This document shows, in pieces, positions 52,503-62,465 of a stretch of DNA of 64,000 bases (positions within the stretch are counted from its first letter, which is position 1; each line of letters opens with the position of its first letter). The translations under genes were made by a program, and so were the position numbers. Source of the DNA: Chloroflexota bacterium (GTDB lineage: Bacteria; Chloroflexota; Anaerolineae; UBA4142); assembly GCA_016219275.1 (NCBI GenBank), contig JACRBM010000101.1, positions 1 to 64,000 of the forward strand, read 5' to 3'. The notes under the pieces were generated by a model. That model made no database searches, was not told the DNA's origin, and worked only from the letters and a program-made list of their open reading frames with translations.

Positions 52503-55169
52503 ATGCCAGAAGATAAAGCGCCGGTGAAGAACAACCTGCCAATTCCTCTCACGCGCTTCATCGGGCGCGAGAAAGAAATCGCCGAGGTCAAGCGGCTGCT
52601 AGACCCTTCGGGTTTTCGCGCAAGCGACCCGAAGGGTCTGGGTACGCGCTTGCTCACACTTACCGGCGCGGGCGGTGCGGGCAAAACGCGGCTCGCGTTA
52701 CAAGTTGCCGACGATCTACTCGCCGCGTTTCCCGATGGTGTCTGGCTGATCGAGTTAGCGTCGCTCGCGGATCCCGCGCTCGTTCCGCACTCTGTCGCGT
52801 CCATTTTCGATTTGCGTCAAGCTGGTCAAGTCACGGCGATTGATCTGCTCAAGAATTTTCTCCACGCGAAAAATGGACTCCTTGTGTTGGACAATTGCGA
52901 GCATGTGATTCATGCTTGCGCGCAATTAGTCGAGACACTTTTGACGAGTTGCCCCGATTTGAAAATTTTGGCGACGAGTCGCGAAGGATTGAATATCGCG
53001 GGCGAGATCACTTTTCGCGTGCCGCCGCTCGCGCTTCCGCATCTCCAACAATTACCGCCGCTCGAATCGTTCGCGCAGTTTGAAGCGATTCGCTTGTTCA
53101 TCGGGCGCGCGCGTGACGCGCGACCTGATTTTGAATTGACGAACGCGAACGCGCCAGCCATCGCGCAAATCTGCGCGCGCCTTGATGGGATGCCCCTCGC
53201 GCTCGAACTTGCTGCCGCGCGCGTCAAGACGTTGGCGGTCGAACAGATTGCCGCGCGGCTCGACGATTCGTTTCGATTGCTCACCGGTGGAAGTCGCACG
53301 GCTCTGCCGCGTCAACAAACTTTGCGCGCGGCGATGGATTGGAGCTATGATCTATTATCGGCGCAAGAACAGATCGCGTTGAATCGCGTGTCGGTGTTCG
53401 CGGGCGGGTGGACGCTTGAGGCGGCAGAGGCGATTTGCGCGGACGTGGTGACGCGGCGGCAGGATGACGCGGAGAATGAAATCATCGCGTCAGAGGTTTT
53501 TGATTTGCTATCGCGTCTCGTGGACAAATCGCTCGTGCTCGCGGAAACGCGCGGCGGCGCGACGCGCTATCGAATATTGGAGACGATTCGGCAATATGTC
53601 TGGGAGAAATTGGTCGAGTTGGGCGAACGCGAGAATGTGCAGAATCGCCATTTGGAATATTTTGTGAATCTGGCTGAAGAAGCCGAACCCAAACTGCGCG
53701 GCGCAGAGCAAGGGAGGTGGTTAAATCGTTTGGGCGCCGAGTTGGACAATTTCCGAGTCGCGCTCGATTGGTCAACCAGCACCCAGAAAATTCAAATGGG
53801 ATTACGCTTGGGAGGAGCGTTGTGGGATTTTTGGGGCAAGCGCGCTCTTTGGACTGAGGTGTACGAACGATTGGTCAGCTTGTTGAAAGGAAACGAAGGA
53901 AAAACACTGACGCGTGCAAACGCCTTACGCGTTGCCGCAGAAATGGCGAGTCGTTCTGGATATGCTAATGAGGTGCGTCCACTCTTTGAAGAAAGCATTC
54001 AGATTCTGCGGGACTTGGGTGAAGAAGGCAAGCATTGGCTTGGTCATACGCTGGCGCGCTACGCGTGGGCAAATCTTGATCGCGATCTTGTTCACGCATG
54101 CGCGCTTGCCAAAGAAAGCATCCAGACGAGTCGTCAAGCGGGCGATCTTTTTTGTTTAGCGTCCAGTCTATTTTCCCTGGGCTTGGTCATGCGGCGTCTC
54201 TCTGACTATGCAACATCGCGTTCTGCGCTTGAAGGGAGTGCAGCACTGTATAAAGAAATGCGAAACATGCACATGTACGCTCAAGTTCTAAACAACTTGG
54301 GAATGATTGATTACTTTGAAAAAAATCTGCCTCAGGCAAAGGATTACATCGAGCGAGCGTTGAGCATCCACCAAGAAATGGGTGACAAATTTGGCGCGGC
54401 AACGTCACGTCCGGCGTTGGGGGACATTGCGCGACGACAAGGCAACTATACGGAAGCAAGCGCGCTCTTGCAAAAGAATTTGTCGGTTCATCGCGATATG
54501 GGACAAGCCCATCAATTACTCGTCCTCGATTTGTACTACCTGGGTATGTTGGAACTGACCAGAGGAAACTTGGGCGAATCGAACAATTACTTGAAAGAAG
54601 GTATCGTGCAAGCGAGAAAAGGCGACCTCCGATACTATCTTCCATCCTTGATGGATGCGCTTGGCTACCTCGCCACCGTGGTGCAACTTCCCGAACGCGC
54701 GGCGCGGCTGTTTGGCGCGGCAGAGTTGTTGCGCGAACAATTGGGAACCCCGATGCCACCGGTCTATCGCGACGATTGCGAAAAATATCTTCCCCGTACG
54801 CGCGCCCAACTCGACGCCGCCGCCTTCAACGCGGCATGGGCAACAGGTCAAGCGATGACGGTAGAGCAAGCCATCGAGTTTGCCCTCGCCGAAATCAAAA
54901 TTCCCGATATGCCGGATGCGCCAGCACTCTCACCTCGCCAAGCCGCGAAAGAAAAATTCGGCGGACTGACCGCGCGCGAACGCGAGGTCGCCGCATTGAT
55001 CGCGCAAGGAAAATCGAATCGTGAGATTGCCGAAATGCTCGTGTTGAGTGAACGCACGATTGAAGGACACGTTGGCAACATTCTCGACAAGTTGGGTTTC
55101 AGCGCGCGCACACAGATTGCGGCGTGGGCGGTTGAGATAGGATTGTTTCAAAGCAACAAGCAATCGTGA
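52503..55169 (+). CDS. LuxR-type ATPase regulator (AfsR/LAL-like)
   Basis: An 888-residue signal-transduction ATPase: NB-ARC-like NTPase with Walker [12 protein letters not shown] (about 55-65) and [10 protein letters not shown] (Walker B), helical and TPR-like regions (about 330-780), and a C-terminal LuxR helix-turn-helix ([38 protein letters not shown]). Residues 34-46 ([13 protein letters not shown]) come from a 39-bp palindromic repeat inserted in frame just before the first beta strand of the NTPase. It should be an ATP-dependent transcription activator. The inducer is unknown. Confidence 0.93.
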   Translation: MPEDKAPVKNNLPIPLTRFIGREKEIAEVKRLLDPSGFRASDPKGLGTRLLTLTGAGGAGKTRLALQVADDLLAAFPDGVWLIELASLADPALVPHSVASIFDLRQAGQVTAIDLLKNFLHAKNGLLVLDNCEHVIHACAQLVETLLTSCPDLKILATSREGLNIAGEITFRVPPLALPHLQQLPPLESFAQFEAIRLFIGRARDARPDFELTNANAPAIAQICARLDGMPLALELAAARVKTLAVEQIAARLDDSFRLLTGGSRTALPRQQTLRAAMDWSYDLLSAQEQIALNRVSVFAGGWTLEAAEAICADVVTRRQDDAENEIIASEVFDLLSRLVDKSLVLAETRGGATRYRILETIRQYVWEKLVELGERENVQNRHLEYFVNLAEEAEPKLRGAEQGRWLNRLGAELDNFRVALDWSTSTQKIQMGLRLGGALWDFWGKRALWTEVYERLVSLLKGNEGKTLTRANALRVAAEMASRSGYANEVRPLFEESIQILRDLGEEGKHWLGHTLARYAWANLDRDLVHACALAKESIQTSRQAGDLFCLASSLFSLGLVMRRLSDYATSRSALEGSAALYKEMRNMHMYAQVLNNLGMIDYFEKNLPQAKDYIERALSIHQEMGDKFGAATSRPALGDIARRQGNYTEASALLQKNLSVHRDMGQAHQLLVLDLYYLGMLELTRGNLGESNNYLKEGIVQARKGDLRYYLPSLMDALGYLATVVQLPERAARLFGAAELLREQLGTPMPPVYRDDCEKYLPRTRAQLDAAAFNAAWATGQAMTVEQAIEFALAEIKIPDMPDAPALSPRQAAKEKFGGLTAREREVAALIAQGKSNREIAEMLVLSERTIEGHVGNILDKLGFSARTQIAAWAVEIGLFQSNKQS
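52601..52639. repeat. 39-bp palindromic repeat, copy B (inside a gene)
   Basis: AGACCCTTCGGGT and ACCCGAAGGGTCT arms of 13 bp. The centre and flanks match copy A (17986-18024 read on the other strand), with the arm tips GAA and TTC exchanged. Its length is a multiple of three, so it adds 13 codons to the ATPase gene without changing frame. Confidence 0.88.
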
Positions 55170-55257
55170 CACTGATTCATGGACGGTTCGATTACGATCC
55201 CGCAGAACTCTGCCGGAGGCGCAGGTCTCGCCATCGCGAAACCGGTGCCAGGGTCTT

Positions 55258-56547
55258 TTAATCATGGCTCAATCCGACTTCCTGAATCATCTCCTGAAAC
55301 AATTTCTCTAATTTTCCCCGATCCAGATTTTTTGTTTCAATAATCAGATGCTTGGCGTCGAACTCATCCCACTTGTCGGTTAAAAGCCGGATGCCAAGCG
55401 CGTCCATGTGATGATAATAGTCAGTCCCAGGAAACGGGGTGGTAAACGCCAAACTCACCTGTGCGCCCATCGTGACCAGTTCTTTCATGAACTGCTGCTG
55501 CTCGCGGATTGTTGCGGTCGTATCCTGCGGGTGCGGAAACATGAAGGAACATAGTACCGATAGACCGGCATCGCGCGCCATTCCGACTGAATGCTTGACC
55601 TGCTCCAAGGTTATTTTCTTGGCGATGGCACTCATGACCTCTTGCGAGCCGGTTTCAACGCCAAAGGTGATCGCGTAACAACCCGATTCGACCATTCGTT
55701 CAATGAGTTCTTGATCCACCAAGTCCACGCGAGTGGTGCATCCCCAGCGCCAAGGAAAAATCTCTTTCAGTTTTTTGGACTGTTCGCACAGCCGGAGTAT
55801 CCGCGCGCGATTCAGCGTGAAGGTATCATCGGAGAAACTGATGTCCGCGTCGCCGTTTTCACCGTAGAGATGGAGAATCTCTTTGATTACATTGTCGTTA
55901 CTCCGGAATCGCCGTCCGCCTTGCCAGATATTGTTGACGGCGCAAAAACAACAATTGAATGGACAACCTCCGCGTGACAATAACACCTGCCCCGGTTGTT
56001 CATAGAGTGGAAGCGGGAAAAGTTCTCTAGACGGGAAGGGCAGTTCATCGGGATTGGCAATGAACGGACGGTCGGGAGTCACGCGGATTTTTCCATCCTG
56101 CCGGTACGCGATTCCCTTGATCTGCGACAGGTCGCCGATATTTCGAATGAGGCAGTCGGCTAACTCAAGCATGGAATATTCGCCCTCACCCCGAACCACG
56201 ACGTCAACGCTTTTATTTTTCAGGATATCGGCGTACATGACCGTCGCGTGGGGACCACCCATAATCACGGTTGTGCCTGGATCAATCTGCTTGGCGAGTT
56301 CCGCGAGTTTCAGACCGTTGGGATACGTCTCGGTCAACACGGAAATGCCGAGAAGGCGCGGCGACCACTGCTGGAGGATGATGCGCATGTGATGCGGGTC
56401 GTCCGTCATGAAATTGAAATCCTGAGCCGTGACGCCATATCCATGTTGTTGCAACACGGCGGCAATGTACGCCAGTCCAAGCGGCGGACTAAGCCGCGAA
56501 TGTTTACTTTTGATTTTGACGCCGGCGCTTGCTAATAAGATATCCAT
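55258..56547 (-). CDS. B12-binding-domain radical SAM enzyme
   Basis: A 429-residue protein: N-terminal cobalamin-binding-like Rossmann domain (about 1-150; PPLGLAYIAAVLQQHGYGV, GPHATVMYADILK) and a radical SAM barrel with the cluster motif CPFNCCFC (C-x3-C-x2-C) near residue 195, then FSDDTFTLN and FGVETGSQEVM. It resembles Fe-S oxidoreductases of the BchE/MiaB-like class with unknown substrates. It has its own promoter upstream and follows the second AOR gene, so it may modify a product or cofactor of that system. Confidence 0.88.
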   Translation of the reverse strand: MDILLASAGVKIKSKHSRLSPPLGLAYIAAVLQQHGYGVTAQDFNFMTDDPHHMRIILQQWSPRLLGISVLTETYPNGLKLAELAKQIDPGTTVIMGGPHATVMYADILKNKSVDVVVRGEGEYSMLELADCLIRNIGDLSQIKGIAYRQDGKIRVTPDRPFIANPDELPFPSRELFPLPLYEQPGQVLLSRGGCPFNCCFCAVNNIWQGGRRFRSNDNVIKEILHLYGENGDADISFSDDTFTLNRARILRLCEQSKKLKEIFPWRWGCTTRVDLVDQELIERMVESGCYAITFGVETGSQEVMSAIAKKITLEQVKHSVGMARDAGLSVLCSFMFPHPQDTTATIREQQQFMKELVTMGAQVSLAFTTPFPGTDYYHHMDALGIRLLTDKWDEFDAKHLIIETKNLDRGKLEKLFQEMIQEVGLSHD

Positions 56548-56568
56548 CTCTCAACCTGCCTCTACTTG

Positions 56569-56598
56569 ATTATGCAGTACGCGTATCGCATCTGTCAA
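56569..56598 (-). promoter_or_regulatory. Promoter of the radical SAM gene
   Basis: On the minus strand TTGACA (56593-56598), 18 bases, CATAAT (56569-56574). It lies between the AOR stop and the radical SAM start. Confidence 0.6.
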
Positions 56599-56603
56599 AT
56601 CAA

Positions 56604-56635
56604 GAGGGCTTCCTTCTACTCGACGGGAAGCCCTC
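56604..56635 (-). terminator. Hairpin after the second AOR gene
   Basis: A 10-bp perfect stem (GAGGGCTTCC / GGAAGCCCTC) with a 12-base loop, followed on the minus strand by TTGATTTG. The T-tract is weak, so termination may be partial. Confidence 0.5.
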
Positions 56636-56664
56636 CGCACTACGCCTGAATTTCTTGATCCGAT

Positions 56665-58695
56665 TTACGCCAGCTTGTTTGCTGCCACCAGCGCGTCCGC
56701 CACAAAGCCCAGCCCTAGCCCTTCCAATAGCTTTCGGGTGGGCCAGCCGGTCTTGAGGTCCCAACCTTCGACGGTATAAAAGTTGTCCTTGAATTGCTCG
56801 ATGCCTTCCTTAGTAAAGTAGACTTCCTTCAAACCGCTGTAGTCCCATTTGCCATTCTCGTAGACCGGATAGTTCGTGGTGCCACTGTGCCCGGCGCAGA
56901 GGAACATCTGGCTCTTGTCCGTACCCATGCCGCCATACGCCGCGCCCGGCTTGTACATGAATCCGGCGAATTGCTCCAGGTCGCGATGTCGCCCTTGCAA
57001 CACCCAGATGGCATGGTCTATGTTGTAGATTTTCTGACCCAGGGTCATGCCATCCTTGAATGTCATGTTCTGACCGGTCACGGCATTGTAAAACTTGGGT
57101 TCCGCATCCGGGGTCAGACCGACCTTGGCGCGGGTGCTGGTCATGAAGCTGGGAATGTAGTTGCTTTGGTCACAGTACAACACCGATTGTTTCCAGAACC
57201 GGCTATAGTGCCGCATCCAGGCGATGAGTTTCGCGCCATGGATCGAATAGACGCCGTCAGGTCCGTGACCGTAGTTGACCATCAACGGGTCGCCTTCGTA
57301 CGGAATCAATTTCTTTGCCGCGATGTTGGCAACTTGCTCCGCCGTGGTGGTTTTGACGACATCCGCGGAGGGGAACAGCGTTCGCATCGAGTGTTCGTTG
57401 ATCTCGCGTTCGGACATCAACGAGCCAAGCGCCCAGGTGTGTTCCATCGTCGTGTGGTACGGATAGCCCCACTGCGGGAATTGCAGTAAACCGCTTTCCA
57501 GGTCTTCTTCGAGTCTGCCCCACTTTGCCGCCGCTCGGATCGCGCCTTCGGCTAGGTCAGCGCCGATGCCGGTTCGGCTGGATAATGCTTTCAACCATTC
57601 TTCGGCAAAGCCCAACGTGCCGTACGCTTCCATCGGCAGAGGTTTCGTATCAATCTTTTTGCCGGGACCAGCCACGCCCATTTCGTACAACTTGCGGACG
57701 TACTGATGCGACATGTACTGTTCCATCGCATCGAGTCCGTAGCGTTGAATCAAGTCGGTTGCGCGGCGAGCTTCCATCGCGGACATATTCGGGTTGACGA
57801 ACGGCAGACTTCTGCCCGCATACCAGTAGGTATCTACGCACTGGGATTCATTGTTGGTGTTCGATGCTGAACGCGTTCGACACGGAATAGAACAACCCGA
57901 ACAACCGGACGCTCTGAACGTCGCAACTTGCGCAGTATCAGCCGCGACCCCCAACGTATTCTCTTTAATCCACAAGCGAGCTTCCATCAGCGCCTTGGGG
58001 TCAGCCACTTGAATCATGCCAGTCCCAATCACGCTGATTGCCTTGAGATTCTTCGAGCCCCAGACTCCGCCAAAGCCGCTTTCTCCCGCGCCGTTGCCGG
58101 CATCGTGAATCAGCGCGGCAATGCGCGATTGATTTTCGCCGGCGAGACCGGTGCAGAGAACGGCTGGTCGTTGCGTGCTAAAGCCGTTGCCAACCGTGCT
58201 CCACTGACCGGCGGAAACATTGCCGGCTTGCAATGCCCAGAGATAAGATTGCGTATCCCAACAGTCCATGCCTTTGATAGCTTTGGCATCCTCAATCGTC
58301 ACCTTGTCATCAACGATCTTGAGCCAAGAGAGCGCGTTCGCTTTGCCTTCAATGACAATGCCGTCCCAGCCCGCCATTTTCAGCAAGGGACCGAAACGTC
58401 CGCCAAAGTTGCTGCGATTGAACCACTCGATTGGGTACGGTTGGGGCGCGATACCCTGGACTTCGACGCGTCCCGCACAAGGCGCTTGCGTGCCGGTGAT
58501 GGGCGAGGTCATGATCGTGACGACATTCCCAGGATCGTTGAATTTGATCGTCTTGTCTTTGCACAAGTCCCAAAAGATCGCGGTGCCTATGCCGTGACCG
58601 CCACCCCACTGCTGATACTGACTCGTTGGGATAGACGTGATGGTTTGGGTCGTTAGATTGACCCTGAGAATCTTGCCTGCATATCCGTTAGCCAT
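56665..58695 (-). CDS. Aldehyde:ferredoxin oxidoreductase family enzyme 2
   Basis: A 676-residue AOR-family protein, diverged from the one at 31003. The N-terminal domain is recognisable (GYAGKILRVNLTTQ, MTSPITGTQAPCAGRVEVQG), and C265, C268, C272 (CSGCSIPC) are three of the four cluster ligands; the distal cysteine is probably that in MFLCAGHSG. There is no export signal of its own. It lies 49 bases after the Tat-signal ferredoxin subunit gene and is expected to pass electrons to it. The arrangement recalls the E. coli ydh operon (AOR-like YdhV with Fe-S subunits). The substrate is not predictable. Confidence 0.9.
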   Translation of the reverse strand: MANGYAGKILRVNLTTQTITSIPTSQYQQWGGGHGIGTAIFWDLCKDKTIKFNDPGNVVTIMTSPITGTQAPCAGRVEVQGIAPQPYPIEWFNRSNFGGRFGPLLKMAGWDGIVIEGKANALSWLKIVDDKVTIEDAKAIKGMDCWDTQSYLWALQAGNVSAGQWSTVGNGFSTQRPAVLCTGLAGENQSRIAALIHDAGNGAGESGFGGVWGSKNLKAISVIGTGMIQVADPKALMEARLWIKENTLGVAADTAQVATFRASGCSGCSIPCRTRSASNTNNESQCVDTYWYAGRSLPFVNPNMSAMEARRATDLIQRYGLDAMEQYMSHQYVRKLYEMGVAGPGKKIDTKPLPMEAYGTLGFAEEWLKALSSRTGIGADLAEGAIRAAAKWGRLEEDLESGLLQFPQWGYPYHTTMEHTWALGSLMSEREINEHSMRTLFPSADVVKTTTAEQVANIAAKKLIPYEGDPLMVNYGHGPDGVYSIHGAKLIAWMRHYSRFWKQSVLYCDQSNYIPSFMTSTRAKVGLTPDAEPKFYNAVTGQNMTFKDGMTLGQKIYNIDHAIWVLQGRHRDLEQFAGFMYKPGAAYGGMGTDKSQMFLCAGHSGTTNYPVYENGKWDYSGLKEVYFTKEGIEQFKDNFYTVEGWDLKTGWPTRKLLEGLGLGFVADALVAANKLA

Positions 58696-58744
58696 ATTTA
58701 CCTTCCTTAATCCTTGTAGTTAGTTGTCCCTAACCTGCGCTCGC

Positions 58745-59422
58745 TTAGGTCTTTCTCAGGTTCACGTCATAGCCGCCGTCATCCGTCTGATCGGGCGTTT
58801 TGTTCACGACCGAAATCGCGCCCATCGGGCAGACAAGCACACACGCTTGCTGCGGCTTGGAGGCATCGGGTTTGTTAAAGTACGGTGTGTTGGTACACAA
58901 GTCGCACTTGGTGGCTTTCTTTGTAGCCGTGTCCCACATCGTTCGGTGAGGCGGATGCGGGCACGTCTTCAGGCAGGTCTGGCAACCGATACACTTGGCT
59001 TGGTCAATGACGCGCACGTTTCCATTCACCGCATCCACCTTACACGCGCCGGTCGGGCAATTGTCCACGCACAACGGATCGGTGCATTGGCGGCACTGGT
59101 ACATGGTCAGATCATACGGGAATGCCTGAAGCGAATTCTGGACAATCTGGATTCGCGATGCCGAAAGACTTGCCGCGCCTTCGTGGACGATGGAACAGGT
59201 AAACATGCAAGTCAGACAACCCGCGCATTTCTTGCTGTCTACGACCAGGTACTTTTCAGCCGCGGCTGGCTTGGCAACGGGCTTTTCGACCGGGATCTTT
59301 TTGATGACGACTTCTGGAAGCATGGGGACCCCAACCAACCCACGCACCACACTCCCTGCAACGACCGCGCCGCCGCCGATTACAAACTCACGCCGGGAGA
59401 CACCCTTCTTTGTTTCATCCAT
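58745..59422 (-). CDS. Tat-exported four-cluster ferredoxin-type subunit
   Basis: A 225-residue protein. The twin-arginine signal VSRREFVIGGGAVVAGSVVR occupies the first 30 residues, followed by a Pro/Lys-rich linker. The cysteine pattern is that of DmsB/NrfC-type subunits with four [4Fe-4S] clusters: CAGCLTCMFTC, CRQCTDPLCVDNC, CIGCQTCLKTC and CDLC with CVLVCP. It transfers electrons between the AOR-like partner and another carrier. A Tat signal beside an AOR lacking one implies co-export or a membrane-facing complex. GGGGG-type purine stretch precedes ATG 59422. Confidence 0.92.
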   Translation of the reverse strand: MDETKKGVSRREFVIGGGAVVAGSVVRGLVGVPMLPEVVIKKIPVEKPVAKPAAAEKYLVVDSKKCAGCLTCMFTCSIVHEGAASLSASRIQIVQNSLQAFPYDLTMYQCRQCTDPLCVDNCPTGACKVDAVNGNVRVIDQAKCIGCQTCLKTCPHPPHRTMWDTATKKATKCDLCTNTPYFNKPDASKPQQACVLVCPMGAISVVNKTPDQTDDGGYDVNLRKT

Positions 59423-59496
59423 GTTTCTCTCTGACCCCCTTTCAAACTAAAGAACACTCCAAAGCGATCGGATGTGATTTCCGAGTCGCGCATGCA

Positions 59497-59547
59497 CAAA
59501 AAACGAAATCTCACGATGCCGCCGGCAGGCAACACCGAGAGATTTCG
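59497..59547 (-). terminator. Leader terminator/attenuator before the ferredoxin-AOR genes
   Basis: On the minus strand CGAAATCTC pairs with GAGATTTCG across a 26-base loop that contains GCCTGCCGGCGGC, then TTTTTTG follows. It lies 75 bases ahead of the ferredoxin-subunit start. It could be a second terminator of the response-regulator transcript or an attenuator of the AOR operon. Confidence 0.6.
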
Positions 59548-59623
59548 CGACCCTCGTCATGGGTCACCACCGAAATTATCGCCAATCAGCGCGTGGCTCG
59601 CCATACTCGTTCGAGTGATTTTG

Positions 59624-59658
59624 GAAATAAAAACCGGGCTATTTTTCAATAGCCCGGT
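59624..59658 (-). terminator. Terminator of the two-component operon
   Basis: A 10-bp perfect stem (ACCGGGCTAT / ATAGCCCGGT) with a 6-base loop, followed on the minus strand by TTTTATTT, 20 bases after the response-regulator stop. Confidence 0.85.
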
Positions 59659-59678
59659 CGAGTTATGCGTGGAATTCG

Positions 59679-60365
59679 TTATCGCCCGGAAGAGTTACTT
59701 GGATTCGCTCCTTCGTGAACCAGACCTTGCCGAACAGCGTAGACGGCGGCTTGAATTCGATTACTGAGATGCAGTTTTTCGAGAATGTTGCGGAGATGAA
59801 TTTTGACCGTGTCTTCGGCAATAGACAAGGCAGCCGCAATCTCGCGATTCGTCGCGCCTTGGACGATCAACTCGAGCACTTGAATTTCGCGCGCGGTCAA
59901 TTCGTTCCGAGTTTCTTGCGCGTCAACGGAATGCTTGCTCGGTTGTCGGAATTCATTCAATATCTTGGCGGCGAGCGATCCGGAAACCGGCGCTTCGCCG
60001 CGGCTAATTCCATCGAGCATTTCAAACAATTGCGCCGGTTCCAGGTTTTTTAGCAAGTAGCCGTCCGCGCCATTCTTGATCGCCGTAAACAAATCGCGAT
60101 CATCGTCCGATACGGTCAGCATGATGATCCGTGCGTGAGGCATTTCTTCCTTGATCGCTTTGACCGCCTCCAAGCCGTTACAGCGCGGCATGTTGATGTC
60201 CATGAGGATGACGTCCGGCACGGTCTCCCGCGCGCGTTCGATTGCGTCAAATCCATCGCCGGCTTCGCCGACGATTTCAACATCGGTGCGCGTGGAGAGA
60301 ATTGCCGCCGCACCTTTGCGGAACAAGACATGATCATCTACTAGCAAGATACGCTGTGTCTTCAT
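59679..60365 (-). CDS. NarL/FixJ-family response regulator
   Basis: A 228-residue regulator: receiver domain (1-120) with acidic pocket VDDH, phosphorylation site Asp56 in VILMDINMP and the Lys in YLLKNLEP; a linker; then a LuxR-type helix-turn-helix (LTAREIQVLELIVQGATNRE, LSIAEDTVKIHLRNILEKL). ATG 60365 lies 32 bases inside the end of the kinase gene, so the two are co-translated. It probably activates the adjacent AOR operon. Confidence 0.94.
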   Translation of the reverse strand: MKTQRILLVDDHVLFRKGAAAILSTRTDVEIVGEAGDGFDAIERARETVPDVILMDINMPRCNGLEAVKAIKEEMPHARIIMLTVSDDDRDLFTAIKNGADGYLLKNLEPAQLFEMLDGISRGEAPVSGSLAAKILNEFRQPSKHSVDAQETRNELTAREIQVLELIVQGATNREIAAALSIAEDTVKIHLRNILEKLHLSNRIQAAVYAVRQGLVHEGANPSNSSGR

Positions 60366-62370
60366 GGGGCGCCTCAACCACTGGATAAATGGGTACGAGA
60401 AGCATAACTCGAGTACCGGATCCGTCTCGCGAATCAATCATCAGTTCTCCCCCTACACTTTCGGCGCGCTCCCGCATGATCTGCAATCCCACATGTTGGT
60501 GATTCTCTTGGTTCAGGTGTGCTGGGTCGAATCCCTTGCCATTGTCTTCGATGCTGATCCGCACCTGGCGATCCATTTGTTCAAAGCGCACGCGTGTCTG
60601 GTTTGCTCCCGAGTGCTTGCGCACATTCGTCAGCGCCTCTTGAATGATGCGATTGACCTGGACTTGGATCTCCGGCGGAAAATCGGCGTGACATCCCGGC
60701 TCGACCACGAGTTGCGCGTCAATGCCGTAATGCGCGCGGTATTCGGTCAGATACTCGCCCAGGGTGTGAACCAGCCCGAATCCCGAGGTCGTCGAACGCA
60801 AATTGAAGATCACTTCGCGCACATCCGTGTACGCTTCTTTGACGATCTGTTTCAGTTCGAGCAAACTGGAACGCGCCGGAGCGATCTGGTTCTTTGCCAA
60901 CTGATCGTCGGTTATCGCCGTTTTGATATTCATATAACCCAGCATTTGCGCGAGGTTGTCGTGCATTTCGCGCGCCAAGCGGTCGCGTTCTTCCAAGATT
61001 GCGAGCGGACGCACGCGCTGGTAGAGTTCGGCATTCTCGATTGCCACGACCACTTGCTGGGTCAGGCGCATAAAAAGTTCCGTCTCATCGCGCGTAAAAT
61101 GCCGGCGCTGTCGCGTCATCACGCCGACATATCCGTACCGCCGTCCGTTTGACCACATCGGTGCGGCAAGCGACGAAACGATACCCTCGTGTGTAATCAG
61201 TTCCGCGACGCGCGGGATCGGCAAATCCAAGCTCCAACACTCGATATAAATCGGTTTGGCGGAGAAAGGGTCGGAACTCGATTCGACGCTTGGAATCGCG
61301 AGTCCGTCGAGGATGTTGGTGCGGCAGCCGAGGCACGCTTTCACAGTCATCTGGCGTGGGTTCTCGTCGTTTAACGCGAGGACGCCGATGTCGGCATCCA
61401 GCATTTCGCGCGCGCCTCGCGCGATCGCGTCCAAGACGTGCTCTAGTTCCAGCGATGCGGAAATGTTTAGCATCAAACGATGAAGCATGGTCGCTTCTCG
61501 TTCGCGGCGTTTCATTTCCGTATGCGACGATTTAAGTTGCTGGCGCATGGCATCAAAGGATTCGGCAAGGTTGCCCAGTTCGTCGTGGTTCGGCGCCGGC
61601 AGCGCATAGTCCAGATTGCCCGCGCGAATTTCGGCTATCCCCTTGTCCAAGTCTCGCACCGGTTGAATGATCAGTTTCCGTAATGCCAGGATCATTAGTC
61701 CCGCCATCAATCCAAGCGTGACGAACGCGGCGATAGAAATGCGCCAGAACGCCGCAGTTAATTGGTTGCTCAAATCCGCCAATGGTAACTCGACCACCAG
61801 GATGCCGAGAATTTTTTCTTGGGGAACATGGCATTGATAACACTGGGGTTTGTTGTAGATCAAGTTGACATTGAGCAATACTTCAGACTGATCGGGCACC
61901 GCGTGGATCGTTGTTTGGTTGCTGGGGCGCGTGTGTCCGGCGTGGCAGAACTGGCACGCGGGATTCGAATAATCAAAATGTTTGCCGATCTCGCCCGGCA
62001 ACGAACTGACCGTCACTGCACCGCCGGCATCCAAAATGCGAATGCGTTCGATGCCTTGCTTTTGCACGATCCTCTGAATGATCTGATTCGCCATTTCGCG
62101 ATCATTCAGGAACATGGCATATTCCAAACTGGCTTGGATGCCGTCGCTCAAGCGCGTGGTCGCCGACAACGAATTGTCAATGAGTTGTTGCCGTTGCAGC
62201 GTGAGGACGAGCGCAGAGGATGTCAACGCGCCGATCAGAGAAACACTGACGATAATCAACAATACCTTGAAACTCAGCCCAGCATTGGACACTTGCACTC
62301 GGAACCGTTCCAAACTCAAGCGCCGACTCAAGACCGCAGAACGCGAAAAGTGAACACGAGAAAGATTCAT
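60334..62370 (-). CDS. NarX-type sensor kinase with two c-type haem motifs
   Basis: About 678 residues. Transmembrane helices at about 37-56 and 209-230 enclose a periplasmic sensor of 150 residues that contains two haem-attachment motifs, CQFCH (139-143) and CYQCH (177-181). A HAMP domain, a GAF-like domain (about 305-445) and a HisKA_3 box with His470 in LAREMHDNLAQML follow, then HATPase_c (NVRKHS, ISIEDNGKGFD). The haems suggest that it senses redox state or a gaseous ligand outside the membrane. ATG 62370 is a judgement; the frame is open to 62421. The kinase and its NarL partner sit directly upstream of the ferredoxin/AOR genes. Confidence 0.92.
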   Translation of the reverse strand: MNLSRVHFSRSAVLSRRLSLERFRVQVSNAGLSFKVLLIIVSVSLIGALTSSALVLTLQRQQLIDNSLSATTRLSDGIQASLEYAMFLNDREMANQIIQRIVQKQGIERIRILDAGGAVTVSSLPGEIGKHFDYSNPACQFCHAGHTRPSNQTTIHAVPDQSEVLLNVNLIYNKPQCYQCHVPQEKILGILVVELPLADLSNQLTAAFWRISIAAFVTLGLMAGLMILALRKLIIQPVRDLDKGIAEIRAGNLDYALPAPNHDELGNLAESFDAMRQQLKSSHTEMKRREREATMLHRLMLNISASLELEHVLDAIARGAREMLDADIGVLALNDENPRQMTVKACLGCRTNILDGLAIPSVESSSDPFSAKPIYIECWSLDLPIPRVAELITHEGIVSSLAAPMWSNGRRYGYVGVMTRQRRHFTRDETELFMRLTQQVVVAIENAELYQRVRPLAILEERDRLAREMHDNLAQMLGYMNIKTAITDDQLAKNQIAPARSSLLELKQIVKEAYTDVREVIFNLRSTTSGFGLVHTLGEYLTEYRAHYGIDAQLVVEPGCHADFPPEIQVQVNRIIQEALTNVRKHSGANQTRVRFEQMDRQVRISIEDNGKGFDPAHLNQENHQHVGLQIMRERAESVGGELMIDSRDGSGTRVMLLVPIYPVVEAPHEDTAYLASR

Positions 62371-62465
62371 GTTGCCGTACTCACAAACAAGAACCTCTCC
62401 CAACTTTGTTGAGAGAGGCACTCGGTACCACTATATTGGCGCAAGCCGCATTGCTTACCATTTTC

